Below are positions 1-9,725 of a stretch of DNA of 64,000 nucleotides, piece by piece. The notes under the pieces are model-generated. The model was not told where the DNA came from. It was given only the letters and a program-made list of their open reading frames with translations, and ran no database searches. Source of the DNA: Gammaproteobacteria bacterium (GTDB lineage: Bacteria; Pseudomonadota; Gammaproteobacteria; SZUA-152); assembly GCA_021647705.1 (NCBI GenBank), contig JAKIUF010000015.1, forward strand, positions 18,044 to 82,043. Reading direction: 5' to 3'. A program made the position numbers and the translations under genes. How positions within the stretch are numbered: the first letter of the stretch is position 1; every line of letters begins with the position of its first letter.

Positions 1-1353
1 TTTTTGCCAGTGGCCGATACGTTTCATGGCTTCTTCAACCGTGGACTCATCAAATGGCCGGTGATAACGGTTTTCTTTAAGATATTCGATCACATGATTA
101 CCCGCTGCACGACCGAACACCACAATGTCCAACAGCGAGTTGCCTCCCAGGCGATTGGCTCCATGTACTGACACGCAAGCACATTCACCCACGGCATACA
201 GGCCGGGAATGGCTTCTTCGGCACTTTGTTCCAGCGGCACCACTACCTGTCCATAACGATTTGTGGGAATCCCTCCCATGGTGTAATGCGCAGTGGGAAA
301 TACCGGAATGGCCGTTTCGATGGGGTCTACATGCGCAAAGGTCATTGCCATATCCCGAATGCCGGGCAGACGTTTTTTGATCACATCCGAGCCCAGGTGA
401 TCCAGTTTGAGCATCACATGGTCGGCATCGGGCCCACAGCCTCGGCCCTCACGCACTTCAATGGCAATGGCACGGCTCACTACATCACGGCTGGCCAGAT
501 CTTTGGCATGCGGTGCGTAACGTTCCATAAAACGCTCGCCATTTTTGTTCACTAAATAACCACCTTCGCCGCGCACGCCTTCGGTAATCAGCATGCCCTT
601 GCCAGCGATACCCGTGGGATGAAACTGAAAAAACTCCATGTCCTGCACGGGAATACCAGCACGCAAGGCCATGGCAATACCATCACCGGTATTGATGCGT
701 GCATTGGTATTGGTGCGAAACAATTGCCCCACGCCACCGGTTGCCAGCAATGTGGTTTTTGCTTCGATGATCAGCGGTTCGCCCGTTTCGATGCACAGCA
801 CCACCGCACCGAGAATGTAACCGTCAGCGTCTTTCAGCAAATCAATGGCGAAATATTCGTCAAAAAAATGGGTTTTGGCGCGGATGTTCTGTTGATACAG
901 GGCATGTAAAATGGCATGCCCTGTACGGTCTGCGGCTGCACAGGTACGTGCGGCCTGCTCGCCGCCAAAATCCCGGCTTTGTCCACCAAAGGCTCGTTGA
1001 TAAATCTTGCCATTGGCCAGACGGGAAAAAGGCACGCCGGCGTGCTCCAGCTCCACCACCAGATGTGAAGCGGCTCGGCACATGTATTCAATGGCATCCT
1101 GATCACCGAGATAATCACTGCCTTTGACGGTGTCGTACATATGCCAGTGCCAATTGTCCGGCATCACATTACCCAGTGCCGCATTCATGCCGCCCTGGGC
1201 TGCAACGGTGTGTGAACGCGTGGGAAAAACCTTGGATACCACCGCCACATTGGCTTCAGCCTCAGACATCTGCAAGGCTGCACGTAAACCGCCCCCACCT
1301 GCACCAATCACCAGCGTGTCAAACTGCCGCCGTTCAATATTCAAAGCACTCAT
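1..1353 (-). CDS. sdhA: Succinate dehydrogenase flavoprotein subunit, 3' end cut by window edge
   Basis: This is the catalytic FAD subunit of complex II, which oxidises succinate to fumarate on the cytoplasmic face of the inner membrane. The minus-strand reading frame starts at an ATG (1351-1353) that overlaps the sdhD stop as ATGA and stays open to the edge. About 451 codons are visible of a usual ~590, so the C-terminal ~140 residues lie outside. Visible hallmarks are the N-terminal dinucleotide fold ([10 protein letters not shown]), the flavinylation motif SHTVAAQGG with the covalent-FAD histidine, the active-site block FFQFHPTGI, and the GGNSLL-containing segment near the cut end. NadB at 58.9 kb is a paralogue of the same flavoprotein superfamily, but the RSHTV motif and the sdhC/D neighbours make this SdhA. 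Confidence 0.97.
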   Translation of the reverse strand, partial: MSALNIERRQFDTLVIGAGGGGLRAALQMSEAEANVAVVSKVFPTRSHTVAAQGGMNAALGNVMPDNWHWHMYDTVKGSDYLGDQDAIEYMCRAASHLVVELEHAGVPFSRLANGKIYQRAFGGQSRDFGGEQAARTCAAADRTGHAILHALYQQNIRAKTHFFDEYFAIDLLKDADGYILGAVVLCIETGEPLIIEAKTTLLATGGVGQLFRTNTNARINTGDGIAMALRAGIPVQDMEFFQFHPTGIAGKGMLITEGVRGEGGYLVNKNGERFMERYAPHAKDLASRDVVSRAIAIEVREGRGCGPDADHVMLKLDHLGSDVIKKRLPGIRDMAMTFAHVDPIETAIPVFPTAHYTMGGIPTNRYGQVVVPLEQSAEEAIPGLYAVGECACVSVHGANRLGGNSLLDIVVFGRAAGNHVIEYLKENRYHRPFDESTVEEAMKRIGHWQK

Positions 1354-1691
1354 TCCATTCCTACCAGCAACAATATACGCAAGGTCCACAGACCCATGAT
1401 GCCTAACCCCAAAGCAAATATGATTAACAACACATAGCGCGTAGAAGCGGATTTAACGTAGTCGATCACCACATCCCGCCCACCGACCCAGGCATGCATC
1501 AGCAACGAAAAAATAAACAATAACAGTGCAATATTGGCCGCCGGATGGGCGACCCAGGCACGCCATGTTTCAAAAGTAATCGTCTGCCCGCCCCAGACAA
1601 AGGCAAACATCACCAGAAAAACCACGATGTAAAGCGCTGTCAGCCGTTGCATCAACCAGGAGCGCAGGCCGGAAGATGCCCGCCAACTCAC
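1350..1691 (-). CDS. sdhD: Succinate dehydrogenase membrane anchor subunit D
   Basis: This is a small membrane anchor of complex II that helps bind haem b and ubiquinone. The chosen start is a GTG that overlaps the sdhC stop codon as GTGA, giving 113 residues beginning MSWRASSGL. The longer upstream frame would read back through sdhC. Three hydrophobic segments are visible, and the family signature [15 protein letters not shown] near residues 65-80 carries the conserved Asp-Tyr of the quinone site. The stop overlaps the sdhA start by four bases, so sdhC, sdhD and sdhA are translationally coupled. Confidence 0.93.
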   Translation of the reverse strand: MSWRASSGLRSWLMQRLTALYIVVFLVMFAFVWGGQTITFETWRAWVAHPAANIALLLFIFSLLMHAWVGGRDVVIDYVKSASTRYVLLIIFALGLGIMGLWTLRILLLVGME

Positions 1692-2092
1692 AACGGCATC
1701 CCGGGCAATACACCAAAAATCAGACCTGCAAGCACAGCGGTCAGTAGCAGCGCACCCACATGTACCAGCCATGCGGTTTTTCGTGCGACAGCACGGTCAA
1801 TACCCAGATCAAAGTCCAGCAGCATAAAACGAATACCCGCCAGAATATGGTGCGTCAGGGCCCAGCCCAGCAACACGGCGAGAAGTTTAAGTACGGGACT
1901 GGCGAGCAAATCCGCCACCTGTGAAAAGCCCGCCTGATTGCTAAGGGATAAATTCAGCAAATAAACCAGACCAGGCAACGCCAGAATCATTAACACACCG
2001 CTGATTCGGTGAAAAATGGAGACCACTGCCATCACCGGCTGGCGTATCCGAAGAAGATTAAGAAAAACCGGTCTGCTGTCAGTGGTGCTCAT
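1688..2092 (-). CDS. sdhC: Succinate dehydrogenase cytochrome b556 subunit C
   Basis: This is the first membrane anchor of complex II and carries the haem b ligand. The 134-residue product has the N-terminal RPVFLNLLRIRQP block, then the SIFHRISGVLMI motif with the conserved Ser and Arg of the quinone site, and a second helix with HHILAGIRFMLLD containing the axial haem histidine. Three transmembrane helices are expected. It is the first gene of the minus-strand sdhCDA cluster and is divergent from ygfZ across a 115-bp gap that should contain both promoters. No strong Shine-Dalgarno sequence is visible. Confidence 0.93.
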   Translation of the reverse strand: MSTTDSRPVFLNLLRIRQPVMAVVSIFHRISGVLMILALPGLVYLLNLSLSNQAGFSQVADLLASPVLKLLAVLLGWALTHHILAGIRFMLLDFDLGIDRAVARKTAWLVHVGALLLTAVLAGLIFGVLPGMPL

Positions 2093-2207
2093 TGATTATC
2101 TATGCAGGTTGAAATTCTGTTTATTTTGTTTATTCAACATATTCATAAATCGATATTACGAGCCGAATCATTATTCGCTATCATTAACCGAACTCTACAC
2201 AAGGTCA

Positions 2208-3317
2208 ATGAGCAAACTCAAAAACATGACACACAATAACTGGCAACAATTTCTAACCACGCAGGGTGCCCATTGGGATGACACCGGAAATAGTGATACG
2301 CACCACAGTCAGGTACAGTATTTCGGCGATGACCCTGGCAATGCCACAGCAGAAAAACGCATGGCATTGGCGGGAAAGCAAACCATTCTATGCGACCTCT
2401 CTCACTATAGTTTGATTCAGGCCGTTGGCCCGGAAAGCGAAAGCTTTTTACAAAACCAGTTTTGTAACGACGTGCATCAGGTCTCAACACTACAAAGCCA
2501 ACTTAACGCCTATTGCACCCCCAAAGGACGTGTACTCGCCTTTTTCCGTTTATTTCAACGTGAAGATACTTATTACCTGCGGTTACCCCAAGAAATTCTC
2601 GAACCCACACTCCGTCGTCTGCGCATGTATGTGATGATGACAAAGACCACATTAAGCGATGCCAGCGACACCCTGGCACGCATGGGTTGCGCAGGTCCGC
2701 AAGCCGGTCAACAGCTTCGCGCATTGTTTGATGCCGTAGCCACCACCACCGATGCGGTTACACACACCGCTGGCCTGACGATAATCTGCATTCAGGCCGA
2801 TACCCGTTTTGAGATTTACGGTGATGAAACGGCGCTGCAAAATCTCTGGCAGCAACTGGCCGATAACGCCACACCCGTGAGTGCCGGTGCCTGGGAACTG
2901 CTCGACATTCATGCCGCCCTGCCCGATGTTTATACACAAACTCAGGAAGCCTTCGTGCCGCAAATGCTCAACCTGCAAGCCATCAATGCCCTGAGTTTCA
3001 AAAAAGGCTGTTATCCCGGACAGGAAATTGTCGCGCGCATGCATTACCTGGGCAAACTCAAACGACGTATGTTTATCGCACATACGGAGGATGCCTCACC
3101 GATTCAGGCCGGAGACACACTGTATGCCGAAGGTTCCGAATCCGGCCAGGGTGTCGGCAAAATAGTACGCACCCAGACCAGCCCGGAAGGCGGCAGCGAC
3201 ATGCTGGCGGTTATCGAAATCAGCAGCGCTGAAGAACGACCATTACGCTTACACGACACCAATGGCCCATTGCTAAAACTGTTAACCTTGCCCTATGTGA
3301 TAGAAAAAGCACAATAA
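2208..3317 (+). CDS. ygfZ: YgfZ/GcvT-family tRNA-modifying / Fe-S assembly protein
   Basis: This is a folate-binding protein related to aminomethyltransferase GcvT. In E. coli YgfZ supports assembly or repair of iron-sulfur enzymes such as MiaB. The hallmark motif KGCYPGQEIVARMHYLG, with its conserved cysteine, lies about 265 residues in. The open frame extends upstream to 2016, but that part lies opposite the sdhC 5' end. I place the start at the ATG at 2208, preceded by AAGG with short spacing. The next ATG, at 2226, is an alternative. The product of ~369 residues is slightly longer than E. coli YgfZ (326). Its position next to sdhCDA, an Fe-S enzyme operon, fits its role. Confidence 0.9.
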   Translation: MSKLKNMTHNNWQQFLTTQGAHWDDTGNSDTHHSQVQYFGDDPGNATAEKRMALAGKQTILCDLSHYSLIQAVGPESESFLQNQFCNDVHQVSTLQSQLNAYCTPKGRVLAFFRLFQREDTYYLRLPQEILEPTLRRLRMYVMMTKTTLSDASDTLARMGCAGPQAGQQLRALFDAVATTTDAVTHTAGLTIICIQADTRFEIYGDETALQNLWQQLADNATPVSAGAWELLDIHAALPDVYTQTQEAFVPQMLNLQAINALSFKKGCYPGQEIVARMHYLGKLKRRMFIAHTEDASPIQAGDTLYAEGSESGQGVGKIVRTQTSPEGGSDMLAVIEISSAEERPLRLHDTNGPLLKLLTLPYVIEKAQ

Positions 3318-3328
3318 ACAGTGTATTT

Positions 3329-3430
3329 TTCAATCACAAAAGCGCGAATGTAGAACAACTATTCCTGCACTTTTGTTCAATCAGAAAGAACGAATACGCA
3401 CTAAATCCGGGCGCTAAACCGAGAAGTTAT
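3329..3430. repeat. Dispersed repeat, copy 1 (partner at 13449-13550)
   Basis: A segment of about 100 bp starting caatcacaaaa and containing ctattcctgcacttttgtt recurs near 13449-13550 with scattered substitutions. Both copies run into a sequence ending in aagttat. The 13.4-kb copy lies inside an element with terminal inverted repeats, so this one may be a partial or decayed copy. No coding potential is seen. Confidence 0.7.
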
Positions 3431-3444
3431 TATATGCATGCGCC

Positions 3445-3561
3445 TAAGTTAACAAATTCGTAGGTTGGTGGTGAGCTTGCGAACCCCAACATCAGCGGCC
3501 CTGTTGGGGTTCGCAAGCTCACCGCCAACCTACAACAAGCAAGAAGTTTTGGCTTAACTTA
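3445..3561. repeat. MITE-like palindromic element, copy 1
   Basis: This 117-bp element is bounded by taagttaac and its near-inverse ggcttaactta. Its core is a long hairpin with 30-bp arms (3461-3490 and 3503-3532; taggttggtggtgagcttgc...) around a 12-base loop. A second copy, in the opposite orientation, lies at 37163-37287. The conserved termini and arms, differing loops and intergenic position fit a non-autonomous miniature transposable element. The strong hairpin could also act as a transcription terminator or RNA stabiliser between ygfZ and the HDOD gene. Confidence 0.8.
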
Positions 3562-3611
3562 CATAGCATGGGTGCATGCACTCTGAAGAGCACACCAAAG
3601 GATGTAGAAAA

Positions 3612-4445
3612 ATGGATGTCGTAAAGCTGATTACAGAAATCCTGACAGACCTGAAAGCAAACCGTCTCAAGCTCCCCGCGCTACCCCAGGTAGCGCTAAA
3701 AATAAATAGCATCATTGATGGCCCGGATGCCACCGCCAAAAAAATTGCCCAGGTCATCAACACTGATACCGCACTCTCTGCCCGCATGATTCAGGTAGCC
3801 AACAGCCCGATGTTTCGTGTCGGCTCGACGGCAGAAAATGTGCAAACCGCCGTTACCCGTATGGGCATGGGAACCATACGCAACATTGTGACTTCATTCT
3901 TGGTCAGCCAGCTTTTTCGCACAAAACATGATGTACTCAAAAAACGCCTTATGCGAGTGTGGAGCCACAGCGCCCATGTGGCCGCCATCAGCCATGTACT
4001 CGCTAACCGGTTTAGCAAATTAAAACCGGATGAAGCCATGCTGGCAGGACTGGTACATGACATTGGAAAGCTGCCACTGATCCTGAAAGCTGAAGACCAT
4101 ACAGAACTGGCTAATGATTCCGCATGTCTGGATACTCTGGATGAAAAACTGCATCCGGCACTGGGTAAAGTGATTGTACAAACCTGGGGCTTTGCACCCG
4201 ACATGGTGACCGCCGTCGCCGAACATGAAAACCTCACACGCGATTCAGAAAAAATCGATCTCGCCGATATTGTCACCGTTGCTAACCTGCTCAGCTATGT
4301 CGGTAAACAGCGCCATAATACCCAAACAAACTGGGCCGAAATACCCGCCTTCAATAAACTCGATCTCGGCCCGGAAGATAGCATTGCCGCACTGGAAGAG
4401 GCGCGTGATGAAATTGCAGAAATCGTGAAGTTATTGAGCCCCTGA
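3612..4445 (+). CDS. HDOD-domain signalling protein
   Basis: The product of about 277 residues consists mainly of one HDOD domain, a metal-dependent phosphohydrolase (HD) relative that usually lacks catalytic residues and acts as a signalling scaffold. Visible features are the LPALPQVALKI opening, INTDTALSARMIQVANSP in the first helical bundle, and GLVHDIGKLPLI, which retains an HD-like pair. I chose the ATG at 3612 (MDVVKLITEIL) because AAAGGA sits nine bases upstream. An upstream ATG at 3576 lacks such a site. It stands alone between repeats, so the target process cannot be deduced. Confidence 0.85.
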   Translation: MDVVKLITEILTDLKANRLKLPALPQVALKINSIIDGPDATAKKIAQVINTDTALSARMIQVANSPMFRVGSTAENVQTAVTRMGMGTIRNIVTSFLVSQLFRTKHDVLKKRLMRVWSHSAHVAAISHVLANRFSKLKPDEAMLAGLVHDIGKLPLILKAEDHTELANDSACLDTLDEKLHPALGKVIVQTWGFAPDMVTAVAEHENLTRDSEKIDLADIVTVANLLSYVGKQRHNTQTNWAEIPAFNKLDLGPEDSIAALEEARDEIAEIVKLLSP

Positions 4446-4513
4446 CAAACCCACACCAACCACACAGAAAACCATCGCTTTCATTTTGCGCGTTTTATAA
4501 AAAACATATTTCC

Positions 4514-5068
4514 TTAAATGTGAAAATTAAGCGCTAAATCACTCTGTAAGCACTTTTTACTGAAAATACCGTCATTCCGGCAGTTGTTGACCGGAATCCA
4601 GAGATTTACACTCTTGGGGAAACCGTTTCAGCACATTGGAAACTTATATTGTGGTGGTGCGGACAAGTGACGTGTTATAAACGCAGAGATCGCAGAGACG
4701 CAAAGAACGCAGAGAAAAACACTAAAAACTTTGCTTTCAGCACTTAATTCACATTTGAGACCCGCGTAACATCCGTCTTTAAATGTCAATTAAGGACAGA
4801 AACCACTCTGTAAGCACTCAACATTTTTTACTGAAAACACCGTCATTCCAGCAGTTGTTGACCGGAATACAGAGATTTACGCTCTTGGGGAAATCGTTTC
4901 AGCACATTGGAAGTTTATATTGTAGTGGTGGTGACAAGCGACGTGTTATAAACGCAGAGACGCAGAGACGCAGAGACGCAGAGAAAAATACTAAAAATCT
5001 TGTGCCCTCTGCGTTAAATACCCGGTGTTTTTTTTAAAAATAGTGTTTTTAGCGCATCATTCACATTT
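4514..5068. repeat. Two adjacent copies of a dispersed intergenic repeat (NCGCAGAG family)
   Basis: Two diverged copies lie side by side, about 4514-4757 and 4779-5068. Each begins with a sequence like aaatgtgaattaagcgctaa and ends with its inverse (ttagcgc...attcacattt), giving terminal inverted repeats. Inside are cactctgtaagcac, gtcattccggcagttgttg, ttggggaaaccgtttcagc and a run of cgcagag units. Related but shorter copies occur near 31925, 50193 and 60522, with an edge near 63838. No gene is seen in this 700-bp gap. The 84-codon frame at 4783-5037 is repeat sequence and is not called. Confidence 0.8.
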
Positions 5069-5158
5069 CAAATATGGAGTGAAAATTACTAACCCGCTAT
5101 ATTCTGTGCAGCCTCCAGAAATTCGGGAATTATTTTGAGGCATAAAAAAAATATAAAT

Positions 5159-6208
5159 ATGAGCCCTATTGTTTTCAATAAAAACAAAAAGTCACTAGGT
5201 GTTTCCCCGGTAATTTTATGCTTGCTGGCTTTACTATCGCCATCGCTAGCTGTTTTTTCAGATGAGATGTCATCAAAAAACACTGCCCCACTATTACAAC
5301 CTGAACTGCGCTATGAACCCATCCAGCCACTGAGGCAGGCAAAAGGACTAAACCCGCACAAAATCAGTCTGGGTGAGCGTTTGTTTCATGACCGCCGCCT
5401 GGGGCGCGACAACGACATGGCCTGTAGTAGCTGTCATGACATCAAAAATAACGGTGCCGACCATCATATTTATGCTCCAGGCCGGGATGGCACTACCCTG
5501 GATGTTAATACCCTGACCGTCTTCAACAGCAGTCTCAATCATCAACAGTTTTGGGATGGTCATGCCCGTAACCTGGAAGACCAGATTGATACTGTAGTAA
5601 GCAACGCCAAAGAATTTGCCACGACCTGGGCCATGATCATTAACAAACTGGAACAGGATACAGGCTATGTCCGCAGTTTCTCAGAAATCTACCCGGAAGG
5701 TATTACAGCAAATAACATTCGCAATGCCATTGCCACCTTTGAACGCAGTTTGATAACCATCAATTCACCCTTTGATCATTTTTTACTGGGTAATGCCAAC
5801 GCCATCAGCCCGGAAGCAAAGGCGGGTTACCGCCTGTTCAAAACTTATGGCTGCGTCGCTTGTCACCAGGGCAGCAATGTGGGGGGCAATTTGTTCGTAA
5901 AGCTTGGTGTGTTCAAAGACTACTTTGCGGTGCGTGGGAATCCCACTCGTGCAGACCTGGGGCGCTTCAATGTCACCGGCAAAGCACGTGATCGCCATGT
6001 ATTTCGTGTACCCAGCCTGCGGCTCGCCGCACTGACGCCCCCCTACTTTCATGATGGCAGCGTCACAACACTGGCAGAAGCCGTGAGTATAATGGCAGAG
6101 CATCAACTGGGACGTACGATTCCGGGGCAGGATATCCTGCATATCGTCGCCTTTCTGGAAAGTCTTCCGGGTGAGTATCGCGGACAGCCGCTGGGACACA
6201 AACCATGA
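5159..6208 (+). CDS. Diheme cytochrome c peroxidase / MauG-family protein
   Basis: This is an exported diheme cytochrome c of the CcpA/MauG superfamily. Two CXXCH haem-binding motifs are visible, CSSCH near residue 90 and CVACH near residue 235, at the spacing typical of bacterial cytochrome c peroxidases. A hydrophobic stretch after a basic N terminus (SPVILCLLALLSPSLAV) serves as signal peptide. The ATG at 5159 is preferred over a TTG eight codons upstream. The substrate could be H2O2 or, as in MauG relatives, a protein side chain. The stop codon overlaps the start of the following sensor kinase as ATGA, so the two are made together and the cytochrome probably serves a sensing or linked periplasmic redox function. 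Confidence 0.88.
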   Translation: MSPIVFNKNKKSLGVSPVILCLLALLSPSLAVFSDEMSSKNTAPLLQPELRYEPIQPLRQAKGLNPHKISLGERLFHDRRLGRDNDMACSSCHDIKNNGADHHIYAPGRDGTTLDVNTLTVFNSSLNHQQFWDGHARNLEDQIDTVVSNAKEFATTWAMIINKLEQDTGYVRSFSEIYPEGITANNIRNAIATFERSLITINSPFDHFLLGNANAISPEAKAGYRLFKTYGCVACHQGSNVGGNLFVKLGVFKDYFAVRGNPTRADLGRFNVTGKARDRHVFRVPSLRLAALTPPYFHDGSVTTLAEAVSIMAEHQLGRTIPGQDILHIVAFLESLPGEYRGQPLGHKP

Positions 6209-9200
6209 ACCGAAACTGGGTCAAGTTTCTCATGCTTGGGATAGGAGTGCTGCTCCTCATGTCTTTCCTTTATATCAAAACCCAGGCCACTGACCTCGAC
6301 AAACACAATCAGGTGGTCAGCCATGCCAACCAATTCAAGCGGGTGGATGCCATTCTTAACCAACACATCCTGGAGATACGCCAGGGTCTGCTGCCCTACT
6401 ATGACTCCACCGTAAACAATATGCTCGAACTTGAAGAGCACCTGGATGCCACGGCTTTGATCGCAATGCAATTGTATCCCGTACTCCCAGGCAAAATCGC
6501 ACAACACCTGCAAGCAACCACTCAGGCGCTGGCACAAAAGCAGGAGTTGCTTGAAGATTTCAAATCCAGCAATGCCGTACTGCGTAATTCGCTACGTTAT
6601 CTACCCATTGCAATCACCCAATTCAATGCCCGACTCCCTTCGGAAACCCGGGTTAACAAACTGAAACAAACCCTGAACACCTTGTTACGCGATACGCTGG
6701 TCAGCAACCTCAACAATGATGTGTCATTCAGTCCAGCGCTGATGGCACGTAGCACGGAACTGAACAGCATGCTGGCCCGCTACGCGCCTGAACTGCAACA
6801 GGAGCTGGATATACTGCTCGCCCATGTGCGCATTGTGCTCGACAACAAAAAACAAACCGACAAACAGGTGCAACAATTGCTCAACCTGCCCACAGCGCAA
6901 AACATGGAAGCGCTGCTCACCGCCTATGGTGTCGAATACGCTAAAATAATCCAAAGTGCCGACACTTATCGCTTGGCCCTATACGGACTGTCAATTCTTT
7001 TGCTGGCTTACATCGCAGGCATCCTGTTCCAGCTCAACCGAACCGCTTCCATCCTGCGTCAAACCGTCACTGACCTGAACTATCAGAAGTTTGCGCTGGA
7101 TCAGCATGCTATTGTCAGTATCACCGATCAAAATGGCACCATCACCTATGCCAACCAGAAATTTTGCGACATCAGCCAACGCCCCGCCGCAGAACTCATC
7201 GGACAGAATCATCGCATTGTAAAATCGGAGCATCACTCTCCTGAGTTTTTCAAACAACTGTGGGACACCCTTGCCCAAGGCAAAGTCTGGCACGGGCAAA
7301 TACAAAATCAGGCCAGTGATGGTAGTCGCTACTGGACAGACACCACCATCGTCCCGTTTATGGACAACCGCAACAAACCCTACCAATACGTTGCCATTCA
7401 CACCGACATCAGCGCCAGCAAACTAGCCGAACAATCCCTGCAACGTCTGAATCGCTCCCTGCAAGCCCTCAGTGCTTGCAACGAAAGTTTGGTAAAAGCC
7501 ACAGACGAAGCAACATTACTACACAGCATTTGCAACGTTATCGTAAAAGATGCCGGTTACCATCTTGCCTGGGTCGGCTATGCTGGAAATGACAGGAAGA
7601 AAACAATCCGCCCCATGGCCCAAGCTGGCTTTGAACAAAATTACCTCGATGCCCTGAACCTCACCTGGTGCGATAATGTACAAGGAAAAGGAGCCACGGG
7701 CACAACCATCCGTAATGGTGAACCCAACATTATTCGCAATATCACCGAAGACCCACACCTTGCCTCCTGGCATGATGCCGCGATGAAATACGGCTACCGT
7801 TCATCTATCGCACTGCCACTCAAGGAAAAAAACCAGACTTTTGGCGCGCTGAATATTTATGCGCGTGAAGCTGATGCCTTCGATGATGATGAAGTGAAAT
7901 TTCTACAGGAACTGGCCGGTAACCTCGCCTACGGCATCAACACACTGCGCGCACACGAAGAACGCGAACTGTTGCAAAAACAACTACAGCAAGCACAAAA
8001 AATGGAAGCCATTGGCCAGCTCTCCGGCGGTATTGCACACGATTTCAATAACCAGCTCAGCGTCGTCATCGGCTACCTGGATTTTCTGCGTGAACACCTG
8101 AAAGATACAGGGCAGCCACAACAATGGGTGGAAATTGCCACTCGCTCCAGCCTGCGGTGCATTAACCTGACCCGGCAATTACTGGCCTTTTCCCGCCATC
8201 AACCCAGAGAAAAAACCGTGGTTAGCCTCAATGCCACGATCAAAGAAATGGAAACCATGATCGAACGCTCGCTCACCCCGGAAGTGGAAGTACAGTATTT
8301 TCTCAACAACTCCCCCTGGCTGACCGAAATCGACCCTAGCGAATTCCAGGATGCCTTGCTAAATATGGTGATCAATGCACGCGATGCCATGCCAGAAGGC
8401 GGCAAACTGCTCATCGAAACCCGTAATAAATACCTGGATAACGACTATGTCACCCTCAACCCCTGGCTTGAAGCAGGTGAATATGTACAACTGATACTGA
8501 GCGACACTGGCACCGGTATGGACCAGGAAACCCTGGAACATGTTTTCGAACCTTTCTTTAGCACCAAACCTGAAAGTAAAGGCACCGGCCTGGGCATGTC
8601 CATGGTCTACGGCTTTGCCAAACGCTACCGTGGCCATATCAAACTCTATTCAGAGCCCGGTGTTGGCACCACCATTCGCCTGTATCTGCCACGCACTCGC
8701 GCCCCCAAACTCGATGCTAGTATTCAGGACTCCCTCCCAGCACCGCTGGCCACCGGCAACGAATCCATCCTCATCGTTGACGACGAAGCCGGCCTGCTGC
8801 AACTGGCCGATCAATATCTGCGTTCATTGGGCTATCGCACCCAGCTGGCAGAAAATGCCGCGCAGGCACTGGAAAAACTGAAGGCCGACGACAGCATCGA
8901 TCTATTATTCAGTGACGTAGTCATGCCGGGCGGTATGAACGGTTACGAGCTGGCACAACAAGCCACCCAGCTCGCACGCTTACATCACCGCCCCGAACCC
9001 AAAGTGCTACTGACTTCGGGTTTTACCTCCAAAACAATGGTACACAATGGCCTCGCCCGATTTTCCGCCCACTTACTCAGCAAGCCTTATCGTAAACACG
9101 ATCTGGCCCAACGTATCCGGCTGATACTGGATGAAAAAAACGAAGACACGGCACAGCAGAGGCCGATAAATAATCCTGTGGACACACTTACCGGTCGCAA

Positions 9201-9564
9201 TATTCTGGTAGTTGATGATGATCAGGACATACAAAAACTGTTTCAATTCAATCTGCAAAAACTGGGTTGCACCACTATCCTCGCGAGTAATGCAGACAAG
9301 GCTATCCACCTCTTCCAAGAATCACTGCGCAACAAACAACCCATTGATATCGTGATCCTGGACCTCACCCTCCCCGGCAGCATGGGCGGTGTTGAAATTG
9401 CCAATAAACTGAGAATCATAGACCCAGACATTAAAATCATTGTTGCCAGTGGTCATACAGAAGGCCCGGAAATGACTCAACATAAAAATTACGGCTTTCA
9501 AGCCGCATTGGAAAAAAACTCCAACCGAGAAAAAATCCGGCAGGTGCTGGAACACGTATTATAA
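6205..9564 (+). CDS. Hybrid sensor histidine kinase with DAHL-like, PAS, GAF and two receiver domains
   Basis: This is a 1119-residue membrane-bound hybrid kinase. In order it has: TM1 (~7-25); an all-helical periplasmic region (~27-255) resembling the double all-alpha ligand-binding (DAHL) type; TM2 (~262-280); PAS (~295-405); GAF (~430-585); a HisKA domain with phospho-acceptor His612 in GGIAHDFNNQL; a catalytic ATPase domain with the N box NARDAMP, G1 DTGTGMD and G2 GTGLGMSMVYG; then two receiver domains with phospho-acceptor aspartates near 904 (SDVVMPGG) and 1053 (LDLTLPGS). It is translationally coupled to the upstream diheme peroxidase. The absence of a DNA-binding output and the tandem receivers suggest phosphorelay to a regulator elsewhere. 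The direct ligand is unknown. Confidence 0.92.
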   Translation: MNRNWVKFLMLGIGVLLLMSFLYIKTQATDLDKHNQVVSHANQFKRVDAILNQHILEIRQGLLPYYDSTVNNMLELEEHLDATALIAMQLYPVLPGKIAQHLQATTQALAQKQELLEDFKSSNAVLRNSLRYLPIAITQFNARLPSETRVNKLKQTLNTLLRDTLVSNLNNDVSFSPALMARSTELNSMLARYAPELQQELDILLAHVRIVLDNKKQTDKQVQQLLNLPTAQNMEALLTAYGVEYAKIIQSADTYRLALYGLSILLLAYIAGILFQLNRTASILRQTVTDLNYQKFALDQHAIVSITDQNGTITYANQKFCDISQRPAAELIGQNHRIVKSEHHSPEFFKQLWDTLAQGKVWHGQIQNQASDGSRYWTDTTIVPFMDNRNKPYQYVAIHTDISASKLAEQSLQRLNRSLQALSACNESLVKATDEATLLHSICNVIVKDAGYHLAWVGYAGNDRKKTIRPMAQAGFEQNYLDALNLTWCDNVQGKGATGTTIRNGEPNIIRNITEDPHLASWHDAAMKYGYRSSIALPLKEKNQTFGALNIYAREADAFDDDEVKFLQELAGNLAYGINTLRAHEERELLQKQLQQAQKMEAIGQLSGGIAHDFNNQLSVVIGYLDFLREHLKDTGQPQQWVEIATRSSLRCINLTRQLLAFSRHQPREKTVVSLNATIKEMETMIERSLTPEVEVQYFLNNSPWLTEIDPSEFQDALLNMVINARDAMPEGGKLLIETRNKYLDNDYVTLNPWLEAGEYVQLILSDTGTGMDQETLEHVFEPFFSTKPESKGTGLGMSMVYGFAKRYRGHIKLYSEPGVGTTIRLYLPRTRAPKLDASIQDSLPAPLATGNESILIVDDEAGLLQLADQYLRSLGYRTQLAENAAQALEKLKADDSIDLLFSDVVMPGGMNGYELAQQATQLARLHHRPEPKVLLTSGFTSKTMVHNGLARFSAHLLSKPYRKHDLAQRIRLILDEKNEDTAQQRPINNPVDTLTGRNILVVDDDQDIQKLFQFNLQKLGCTTILASNADKAIHLFQESLRNKQPIDIVILDLTLPGSMGGVEIANKLRIIDPDIKIIVASGHTEGPEMTQHKNYGFQAALEKNSNREKIRQVLEHVL

Positions 9565-9725
9565 ATGCATTCAGCCACTCACATATCAGTGAAGTGTTAA
9601 AACCTCTTCTACGCAGGGCTTTAACAATCACTTTGACCAAAACCAGGAAGAGTTATTTCCACCCCCTGCCAGAATGACGATATAACCGGCATTAAATATA
9701 ATATTCATAACGTATGATTAAACCA

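Noticed and set aside
2016..2207. N-terminal extension of YgfZ
   Set aside because: It reads across the sdhC 5' end and the divergent promoter region and has no family similarity.
4783..5037. 84-codon plus-strand ORF
   Set aside because: It lies wholly in the CGCAGAG repeat, has low-complexity charged sequence and no ribosome-binding site.
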